64,000 nucleotides of DNA, taken from NCBI RefSeq assembly GCF_000719975.1, contig NZ_JOIJ01000018.1, forward strand, positions 1-64,000, given 5' to 3'. This DNA comes from Prauserella rugosa (GTDB lineage: Bacteria > Actinomycetota > Actinomycetes > Mycobacteriales > Pseudonocardiaceae). The position numbers and the translations under genes were made by a program. Position 1 is the stretch's first letter. Each line of letters begins with the position of its first letter. Of the stretch, positions 57,966-64,000 are shown piece by piece. The notes beneath the pieces are model-generated. The model saw nothing but the letters and a program-made list of their open reading frames with translations. It was not told the DNA's origin and ran no database searches.

Positions 57966-58705
57966 GAGTCGATTTTCGCAGGACTACCGGCCGGCTCGGG
58001 GGCCGGTGGCTCTTCGGGCTCGGGTTTGCGTGCCCGGTGGATGGCGACGGCGCCGAACATGAGGTTCAGCCACTCGACCTTCGTCCAGCCCGCCGAGGCG
58101 ATGATCTCGCCGAGCGCGCGCTGATCGTGCCAGGTCAGCATGGATTCGGCGAGGTAGCCGTAGGCCTCCGGGTTGGAGGCGGCTCGCCTGCCCAGCCAGG
58201 TCAGCAGCCGCAGGACGATCCTGCGGTAGACGAAACGGATGGGCGCGAACGTCGGCGTGGACACCTCGCAGATCACGAGCCTGCCTCCGGGTTTGACCAC
58301 GCGCAGTGCCTCGACCAGCGCCGCCTTGGTGTCGACGAAGTTCCGCAGCCCGAACGACACGGTCACGGCGTCGAAGGACTCGTCGGCGAACGGCAGGTGG
58401 AGCGCGTCGGCGGCGATCATGGGAAGGCCGCGGCCGCGCCCGTTGCGGAGCATCTCGAGCGAGAAGTCGGCGGCGACGCACCAGGCGCCGTCGCGGGCGT
58501 ACTCCTCGGTGGATACGCCGGTCCCGGCGGCGAGGTCGAGGACCCGTTCCCCCTCGCGTGCCTCCAGGGCACCGGCGGTGGTGGCACGCCAGCGGCGGTC
58601 GAAGCCGAAGGTCATCACGGAGTTGGCACGGTCGTACCCGGCCGCGACGCCGTCGAACATGGCGGCGACCTCGCGAGGATCCTTGTCCAGCGAAGCTCGA
58701 GACAT
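57962..58705 (-). CDS. menG: Demethylmenaquinone methyltransferase
   Basis: A 247-residue SAM methyltransferase: MFDGVAAGYDRANSVMTFGF, VLDLAAGTGVSTEEYARDG, FDAVTVSFGLRNFVDTKAAL and GGRLVICEVSTPTFAPIRFV, the UbiE/MenG pattern. It catalyses the last step of menaquinone formation. It overlaps menJ. Confidence 0.93.
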   Translation of the reverse strand: MSRASLDKDPREVAAMFDGVAAGYDRANSVMTFGFDRRWRATTAGALEAREGERVLDLAAGTGVSTEEYARDGAWCVAADFSLEMLRNGRGRGLPMIAADALHLPFADESFDAVTVSFGLRNFVDTKAALVEALRVVKPGGRLVICEVSTPTFAPIRFVYRRIVLRLLTWLGRRAASNPEAYGYLAESMLTWHDQRALGEIIASAGWTKVEWLNLMFGAVAIHRARKPEPEEPPAPEPAGSPAKIDS

Positions 58706-58776
58706 GTTCCGAGACTAAGGCGGCCGCGCGGAGCGCGTCCTTATGGGTGGCGGTGGGACGCCATGAGCGCCGGCCG

Positions 58777-59910
58777 CTACCCGGGAGCCAGCACCTGCAG
58801 CATGCCCTCGACGGCGCGTGGCCAGGTGAATTCCTCGGCCCGCGCTCTCGCCGACGTGCGACGCGCGGCCTCGGGGGTTTCGAGCAGGTCCGTCACGGCG
58901 CCCGCGAACGCTCCGGCGTGGTCGGCCACCGCGGCACCGCAGCCGGGCCGCACGATCTCCCGCAACGCCGACGAGCGCGACACCACCACCGGCGTGCCGG
59001 AGGCCAGTGCCTCCAACGCCGCGAGACCGAACGTCTCGTGCGGGCCCGGCGCCAGTGACACGTCCGCGCTCGCCAGCAGACGTGCCACGGTGGCCCGGTC
59101 GGACACGTAGCCGAGGAACCGCACCGGAAGGCCGCGGGCCCTGCGTTCGAGCGCGCGCCGGCGCGGACCGTCCCCGGCGACGACGAGCCGCACGTTGGCC
59201 CCCGCCTCGGTGAGTTCGGCGACGGTGTCCACGCTGCGCTCGACGTGCTTCTCCGGCGACAGGCGTCCACAGTGGACGACCAGCGCGTCCGCGTCGCCCG
59301 CCAGTTCCCTGCGCCACGAACCGTCGCGCAGGTCCGGCCGGAACGTGCGCAGATCGACGCCGAGGGGCACGCGCTGCACGTTGGGCGCACCGATGCGGTC
59401 GAACTCGCCGCGGGCAAAGGCCGTGGTGCAGACGACCTTGTCGTAGGTGCCCGCCATGCGCCGGTTGGCGACGTCGGCCACGCGTTCGGCCATCGGGCGC
59501 GGCAGGAGGAACTGGCGCAGCAAGCGGTCGAGTCGTTCGTGGGAGATCACCACGCTCGGCACTCCCCGCTCGCGTGCCCACGCGCCCATGCCACGCAGGG
59601 TGAGGCGGTCGGACACCTCGAGCCGGTCGGGCGCGAGCCGCTCCAGCAACGCCCGCACGCGGAACGGGTCGACGGCGCGGTATCCGCCGGTGCCCGGGAT
59701 GCGCGGCGCGGGCAGTGCCACCCGGCGCACGCCGCCGGCAAGCACGGTGTCCTCGTGGCGCGGACCCGGGACGACGAGCGTCACCCGGTGCCCGCCCGCG
59801 ACGTATCCGGCTCCGAGATGGTGCAGTGCGGTGCGCAGCCCTCCGGACCGCGGCCCGTAGAAGTTGGCCAGCTGAACGATGTGCAGCGACTCCGTTCCCA
59901 CCGGGCCCAT
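58777..59910 (-). CDS. GT4-family glycosyltransferase
   Basis: A 377-residue GT-B enzyme: FYGPRSGGLRTALHHLGAGY near the N-terminus, VVHCGRLSPEKHVERSVDTV, and the nucleotide-sugar site PGPHETFGLAALEALASGTP with the E-x7-E motif. Donor and acceptor are not decided; mycobacterial relatives act on mannose- or glucose-containing lipids. It starts 4 bases after the mgtA-like stop. Confidence 0.88.
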   Translation of the reverse strand: MGPVGTESLHIVQLANFYGPRSGGLRTALHHLGAGYVAGGHRVTLVVPGPRHEDTVLAGGVRRVALPAPRIPGTGGYRAVDPFRVRALLERLAPDRLEVSDRLTLRGMGAWARERGVPSVVISHERLDRLLRQFLLPRPMAERVADVANRRMAGTYDKVVCTTAFARGEFDRIGAPNVQRVPLGVDLRTFRPDLRDGSWRRELAGDADALVVHCGRLSPEKHVERSVDTVAELTEAGANVRLVVAGDGPRRRALERRARGLPVRFLGYVSDRATVARLLASADVSLAPGPHETFGLAALEALASGTPVVVSRSSALREIVRPGCGAAVADHAGAFAGAVTDLLETPEAARRTSARARAEEFTWPRAVEGMLQVLAPG

Positions 59911-59913
59911 CGC

Positions 59914-61032
59914 TCACGCCGCCTTGATGATCCGGCCCCGGACGGCGTCGTAGTGCCCGACGAGCTGCCTGCACACCGCGGGCCAGGTCCTGCCCAGTAC
60001 GGCCCTGCGCGCGGCACGGCCCATGTCCGCCCTGGTGTCGGCGGGGCGGAGCAGCTCGACCGCCTCGGGCAGCGCGGTGGCGAAGTCCTCCCGGTCCGGA
60101 GGCAGGAGCAGTCCGGTGACGCCGTGGTCGACCAGGTCGCGGGGTCCGCCCGCGGCGGGCGCGATCACGGGCAGGCCCGAGGCCATCGCCTCCTGCACCG
60201 CCTGGCAGAACGTCTCGTGCGGGCCGGTGTGGACGAACAGGTCGAGGCTCGCGTAGGCCGTGGCGAGATCGTCGCCGTACTGCGCACCGAGGAACGCCGC
60301 CTGTGGCAGCGCGGCGCGCAGCGGTTCCAGCTCGGGACCGTCGCCGACCACGACGACCCGCACCCCGGGCGCGTCGGCCAGTGCGGCGAGCCTGCCGACC
60401 TCCTTCTCGGGCGCCAGCCTGCCCACGAATCCGACGAGCAGTTCACCGCCCGGGGCCAGTTCGGCGCGCAGCGCGGGGTCGGCGTGGCCGGGGTCGAACC
60501 GTTCCACGTCCACTCCCCTGCCCCACCGGTGCACGCGCGGTACCCCGTGCAGTCGCAGCTGGTGGGCCGAGTCCGACGAGGGCGCCAGCGTCCGGTCGGC
60601 CCGTGAGTGCAGTCGGCGCACCCACCGCCACGCGGCTCGCGCCCCGAGTCCGAGGCCGTACGCCTCGGCGAATCCGGCGATGTCGGTCTGGTAGACGGCC
60701 ACGGTCGGCACCCCGAGGCGGCGCGCGGCCGCGAGTCCCCTGGCTCCGACGACGAACGGTGAGGCGAGGTGCACCACGTCCGGGCCGAACCCGGCGAGCG
60801 CGGTGAGCACGGTCCGGGTGGGCACACCGACCGGCAGGGTGTTCACCACGGGCAGGTCCACGGACGGCACCCGCACGACGGGTGCGCCGCGGTACTCCTC
60901 GGGACCGGCGCCGGGCGCGACCACCAGCACGTCGTCCCCGCGGGCCGTCAGATGCTCGACGACCCGCAGCACGGAGTTGGTCACGCCGTTCACCTGCGGC
61001 AGGAAGCTCTCGGTGACGATGGCAACGCGCAC
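59914..61032 (-). CDS. mgtA: GT4-family mannosyltransferase, MgtA-like
   Basis: A 372-residue GT-B enzyme: [20 protein letters not shown] at the start, [20 protein letters not shown] and [20 protein letters not shown] with E-x7-E. The N-terminus and gene order (next to ubiE and menJ) match Rv0557/MgtA, a GDP-mannose-dependent alpha-mannosyltransferase of glycolipid synthesis. The activity is inferred. Confidence 0.85.
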   Translation of the reverse strand: MRVAIVTESFLPQVNGVTNSVLRVVEHLTARGDDVLVVAPGAGPEEYRGAPVVRVPSVDLPVVNTLPVGVPTRTVLTALAGFGPDVVHLASPFVVGARGLAAARRLGVPTVAVYQTDIAGFAEAYGLGLGARAAWRWVRRLHSRADRTLAPSSDSAHQLRLHGVPRVHRWGRGVDVERFDPGHADPALRAELAPGGELLVGFVGRLAPEKEVGRLAALADAPGVRVVVVGDGPELEPLRAALPQAAFLGAQYGDDLATAYASLDLFVHTGPHETFCQAVQEAMASGLPVIAPAAGGPRDLVDHGVTGLLLPPDREDFATALPEAVELLRPADTRADMGRAARRAVLGRTWPAVCRQLVGHYDAVRGRIIKAA

Positions 61033-61218
61033 GTCTCAGAGCGTGCGGCCCGCCGGCGGCGACGGTGCCACGCTCACGTAACGCCGCGCCGAACGGCCGC
61101 GGAACACTCCACCGCCCACGGTGAGCACGGCCACCCGGTCGAGTCGTCGTCGGATCGCGAGCGAGGCGTCATCTCCGCTTCGCATGCCGGACACCCGCGA
61201 TCGCCACTGTGGAGAGGC

Positions 61219-62049
61219 ATGACCCTCTCGTCCCGCATGCTGCGCCCGGTCGACCCCGGGCTGGTCTCCCAGGCGCTCGAGGTGGCAGGCCGCCTCGCGG
61301 GCGACGCCACCGACGTGATCACCGCGACCGCTGGGCGGGGCGCGCGCCCGACCACGAAGGAATCGCCGTTCGACTGGGTCACCGACACCGACCGCACCCT
61401 CGAACGGCACACCCGCCGCGTGCTGGCTGCCGAGTTCCCCGGCATCCCGGTCGTGGGTGAGGAGTACGGCGACGACAGCGGTGCCGAACACGCCGAGTAC
61501 CGGTGGGTGGTCGACCCCGTGGACGGCACGGCCAACTACGTCGCAGGCATCCCGTGGTGCTCCTACAGCCTGGCGCTCGTCGACGCCGACGGGCCGGTGG
61601 TCAGCGTGGTCGCCGACCCGTACCGGGGGCAGGTCTACAGCGCGGGACGCGGGCGTGGGGCCCGCGCCAACGGGGCGCTCGTGCGGGTGCCGGAGTGCGC
61701 GGGGACGGCGGGCGCGATCGTGTGCACCGAACTCACCGGCGGCGATGCCTGGCCCGGGATGGCGCGGTTCGTCGAACGAGCCGCCCGCGCCCACTCGGGC
61801 ACGCGCATCCTCGGCTCGTCCGCGCTGGCGGTCACCCAGGTCGCGCTGGGGCACGCCGTGGCCGCGGTGCTCGACGGGTACCGGGAGTGGGACGTGGCCG
61901 GCGCGCTGGGGATCGCCACGGAGGCCGGCGCGGTCATCCTCGACCGGCGCGGCCGGCAGGCCACCCTGCCGCTCGACGGCATGCTCGTGGCCGCACCCAC
62001 GGTCGCGGACGACGTCCTCGGCTGGTGGACCGGCGCCCAGGAGGAGTAA
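61219..62049 (+). CDS. Inositol monophosphatase family protein
   Basis: A 276-residue enzyme: SPFDWVTDTDRTLERHTRRV, VGEEYGDDSG and the metal site WVVDPVDGTANYVAGIPWCS, then WDVAGALGIATEAGAVIL. It hydrolyses inositol-1-phosphate or a related sugar phosphate. ATG 61219 has GGAGAGG immediately upstream. Divergent from the mannosyltransferase. Confidence 0.93.
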   Translation: MTLSSRMLRPVDPGLVSQALEVAGRLAGDATDVITATAGRGARPTTKESPFDWVTDTDRTLERHTRRVLAAEFPGIPVVGEEYGDDSGAEHAEYRWVVDPVDGTANYVAGIPWCSYSLALVDADGPVVSVVADPYRGQVYSAGRGRGARANGALVRVPECAGTAGAIVCTELTGGDAWPGMARFVERAARAHSGTRILGSSALAVTQVALGHAVAAVLDGYREWDVAGALGIATEAGAVILDRRGRQATLPLDGMLVAAPTVADDVLGWWTGAQEE

Positions 62050-62096
62050 CGCCGACCTCTCGCTCGCCCTCACCGTCAAGGTGGCACGATTCCGCA

Positions 62097-62843
62097 ATGG
62101 ACGGAGCCGGGTCACCGCCGACCGCGTTGGTATACGTCGACGGTTTCAACCTCTACAGGCAGCTGCTGGAGGGCCAGCCTCAATACAAATGGCTGGATCT
62201 CACCGCGCTGGCTGATCAGGTCTTGCCCGACTATCGCGTGATCGGGGTCCGCTACTTCACCGCAAAAATCAAACAGCTCCCTGGCAAAGACGCGAGCGCC
62301 CCGCAGCGCCAGCAGGCGTACCTGCGTGCGCTCGCCATCTTGGAGCGCGTTGAGGTGTTCCTCGGAAAGTTCCGGGTGGACGCCCGGATCATGCCCAAGC
62401 ACCCCATCGAAGTGGATTCTCACGGGAAGCCGGTCCGCGTCAAGGTGAAGAAGACAGAGGAGAAGGGCTCGGACGTTGCGCTGGCCAGTCGACTTCTGGT
62501 CGACGCGATGCAACGCAAGGCTGACATCTACGTCGTGTGCACCAACGACTCGGATCTCGTCATGCCGCTTCACCTCGTCCAGGCTGAGCTCGGCGGCGAC
62601 ATCGGATTGCTATCGCCTGTGCAATGCAAGCGAGCAAGTAACGAACTGAAGCAGACCAACCCCCGCTGGCACCGGCAGATCACACATGCGGATCTGCAGC
62701 GTAGCCAACTCCCCGACGTTCTGACCGACAAGTACGGGACCGTCCACCGGCCACAGAAATGGGCCACAAATTCCGAAGGCCCCGCCGAAGCGGGGCCTTC
62801 TAACCAGCGGCCGAAGCCCACTGGGGGTGTGCCCTCAGGGTAG
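62097..62843 (+). CDS. NYN-domain (PIN-like) putative RNase
   Basis: A 248-residue protein with the NYN fold: ALVYVDGFNLYRQLLEG (first catalytic Asp), EKGSDVALASRLLVDAM, and IYVVCTNDSDLVMPLHLVQA (other acidic residues). NYN domains resemble PIN nucleases and cut RNA in several systems. Base composition is visibly less GC-rich than the flanks, suggesting transfer. A strong hairpin lies within its last 25 codons. Confidence 0.85.
   Translation: MDGAGSPPTALVYVDGFNLYRQLLEGQPQYKWLDLTALADQVLPDYRVIGVRYFTAKIKQLPGKDASAPQRQQAYLRALAILERVEVFLGKFRVDARIMPKHPIEVDSHGKPVRVKVKKTEEKGSDVALASRLLVDAMQRKADIYVVCTNDSDLVMPLHLVQAELGGDIGLLSPVQCKRASNELKQTNPRWHRQITHADLQRSQLPDVLTDKYGTVHRPQKWATNSEGPAEAGPSNQRPKPTGGVPSG
62775..62800 (+). 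terminator. Hairpin near the end of the NYN gene
   Basis: GAAGGCCCCGC-CGAA-GCGGGGCCTTC is a perfect 11-bp stem with a tetraloop. It lies 43 bases before the stop codon, inside the reading frame, which is unusual for a terminator. Confidence 0.6.
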
Positions 62844-62905
62844 CGCACAGTGCCGCCCCTGTCAGGTTCGACTGATGGACCGGCGTCCAGGAGGAGTAGG
62901 CGCCC

Positions 62906-63490
62906 TCAGGCGGCGGTGCGGTGTCGGCGGCGGCGGGGCACGATGCGGCCGCCTGCCTTCCTGCGCAGGAACCACAGCAGCGGGCCGGCGACGAGCCACG
63001 TGAACAGTGCGGTGGTGCTCGTCGGCAACAGGGTCAGCACCCACGTGCGCCCGGCGATCTTCACCAGGTCCGGCTCCGTGGTGTCGTACTCGACGCGCAC
63101 CAGCTGTCCCTGGCTGAGACCGTCCGGGTACAGCACGCCCAGGTCCGGGTTGTGCGACTCGCCGTCCGGGGTGTCGTAGCGGATCAGTGTCCGGTCCCAG
63201 GTCACCTGTTCGACCTGGGCGACGGCCGTGCCACGGTTCTTGGCGATCTCCCGGTCGTTGACCCACGCGCCGCCCGCGAGCACGAAGCATTCGAGGGTGA
63301 TCAGCGCCGCCAGGCCCAGCACGATCCACGCGCCGATCCGCCAACGCCGCTCCGTGCGCCCGGCCTGATCGGCCGTGCCGGCGGCACCCGCCTGGCCGGC
63401 GTCCGAGTTCGACGCAGGGTCGGTCGTCGCGTCGGTCGCCGTGTCGCTGTCCGGCGGCGACTCGGGTGCCGGCTGGGACGAGGAGGTCAC
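62906..63490 (-). CDS. DUF3592-like membrane protein
   Basis: A 194-residue protein with two membrane helices (RIGAWIVLGLAALITLECFV and LLPTSTTALFTWLVAGPLLW) flanking a small beta-rich external domain (VEQVTWDRTLIRYDTPDGES, LVRVEYDTTEPDLVKIAG), the DUF3592 pattern. The N-terminal 45 residues are disordered. Function unknown. Confidence 0.75.
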   Translation of the reverse strand: MTSSSQPAPESPPDSDTATDATTDPASNSDAGQAGAAGTADQAGRTERRWRIGAWIVLGLAALITLECFVLAGGAWVNDREIAKNRGTAVAQVEQVTWDRTLIRYDTPDGESHNPDLGVLYPDGLSQGQLVRVEYDTTEPDLVKIAGRTWVLTLLPTSTTALFTWLVAGPLLWFLRRKAGGRIVPRRRRHRTAA

Positions 63491-63546
63491 ACCGCAATCC
63501 TAGGTGCAGCCACCGAACCGCCGTCCCCTCGTGTCCTCGACACCCG

Positions 63547-63861
63547 TCAAGCGGCGGACGACGGCAACCCGAGATCGACGGTGGCGTCGTCGACCGACAC
63601 GACGATGCGCATCCCTCCACCCAAGGCGGCGACGTACGCCCGCACCGTGGCGACGGTGAGCTGGTCGAGCTGCCCTCGCTCCAGGGCGCTGACCCGCGGC
63701 TGTGTCACGTCCATGCGCTCGGCGACCTCGGTCTGGGTCAGGCCCGCGTGTTCCCGAAGCTGCGCCAGGTTGTACCCGGTTTCGTAAGCATCCTGCTCGG
63801 CGCGTGCCTGCTGCACGCCCTCCTCGGTGATCTGCCCACGCGCGACGGCGTCCCGGCGCAA
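63547..63861 (-). CDS. HigA-like XRE antitoxin-type regulator
   Basis: A 104-residue protein with an XRE HTH (LAQLREHAGLTQTEVAERMD, VTQPRVSALERGQLDQLTV) and a C-terminal beta strand region (MRIVVSVDDATVDLG). Its N-terminal region (EQDAYETGYNLAQLREHAG) matches antitoxins of actinobacterial HigBA/RelBE systems. The toxin gene just upstream is decayed. Confidence 0.8.
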   Translation of the reverse strand: MRRDAVARGQITEEGVQQARAEQDAYETGYNLAQLREHAGLTQTEVAERMDVTQPRVSALERGQLDQLTVATVRAYVAALGGGMRIVVSVDDATVDLGLPSSAA

Positions 63862-63875
63862 GGCGTCCCCCGTAA

Positions 63876-63960
63876 TCGGTACCGCTCAATGTGTCGACCA
63901 ACGGCCGGCCCAGATGAGGACCGTCCTCGGCCAGTCGATCCAGAGGACAGTACAGCCTGC
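63876..63960 (-). pseudogene. Remnant of a HigB/RelE-type toxin
   Basis: The minus strand encodes LAEDGPHLGRPLVDTLSGT, the conserved stretch of actinobacterial HigB-like toxins. The N-terminal part is missing (a TGA precedes in frame) and the catalytic C-terminal half (KELRP-type and ILFAFDP-type motifs) is absent before the antitoxin gene. Confidence 0.6.
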
Positions 63961-64000
63961 TTCCGGCAATTCACGTGGAGTGACGGGCGGCGCCCCTGCT

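Overview
The window is high-GC actinobacterial DNA. Gene content (an F420/PPOX-type flavoprotein, a complete 14-gene nuo operon, menaquinone genes in the same neighbourhood as mycobacterial Rv0557-Rv0562, a DUF5753 regulator, GTG starts and pervasive 4-bp start/stop overlaps) points to a Pseudonocardiaceae-like organism (Saccharomonospora/Amycolatopsis type). That assignment is an inference from gene content; no 16S or other marker is present.

Layout. 1-9.1 kb is a catabolic and regulatory region: a SAF/homoserine-dehydrogenase-like oxidoreductase (cut by the left edge), two related LacI regulators, a small ABM monooxygenase, a divergent Nramp-like transporter with a small membrane partner, a GntR/FCD regulator, a truncated HTH-DUF5753 gene, and a sodium:solute symporter with its DUF3311-type partner. 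9.1-11.6 kb holds two carboxypeptidase-regulatory-like proteins and a TetR regulator. 11.7-16.1 kb is a sdhCAB operon with a divergent LysR. 16.1-21.6 kb is accessory: a PPOX protein, a secreted HNH nuclease, a LysR with a divergent haloacetate-dehalogenase-like hydrolase and tartrate/D-malate dehydrogenase, a helical protein and a DUF2231 protein. 21.6-27.5 kb has tRNA-Tyr plus an inverted partial copy of it, yajQ, a secreted BNR/sialidase-like protein, rmlA, a TetR/MFS pair with palindromic operators, and htpX. 27.7-31.3 kb is a four-gene Zn/Mn-type ABC importer. 31.3-33.4 kb contains a 21-bp repeat array, a VOC protein, an inverted partner array, ddaH and its divergent Lrp regulator. 33.5-39.8 kb has korAB, a large acidic membrane protein with a sunset-like C-terminus, and a polyprenyl diphosphate synthase. 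39.9-56.3 kb is the complete nuoA-N operon on the minus strand, preceded by two CRP/GlxR-type boxes. 56.7-61.0 kb has menaquinone reductase (menJ-like), ubiE/menG and two GT4 glycosyltransferases. 61.2-64 kb ends with an inositol monophosphatase, a lower-GC NYN-domain gene, a DUF3592 protein and a decayed higBA-like toxin-antitoxin pair.

Functionally, the right half is a respiratory block. NADH enters complex I, korAB supplies succinyl-CoA and reduced ferredoxin, sdhCAB feeds the quinone pool, and the pool itself is made and modified by the polyprenyl synthase, UbiE/MenG and MenJ that bracket nuo.

The least expected signals are short repeats. A 39-bp element recurs in diverged form at three distant loci: as three tandem copies forming the N-terminus of an ABC ATPase, as an in-frame insert in NuoG, and as tandem copies in the nuoC-nuoD gap where it supplies the nuoD Shine-Dalgarno sequence. 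Separately, an eight-unit 21-bp array and a three-unit array in the opposite orientation flank the VOC gene. No CRISPR array, prophage, intact insertion sequence or biosynthetic gene cluster was seen.
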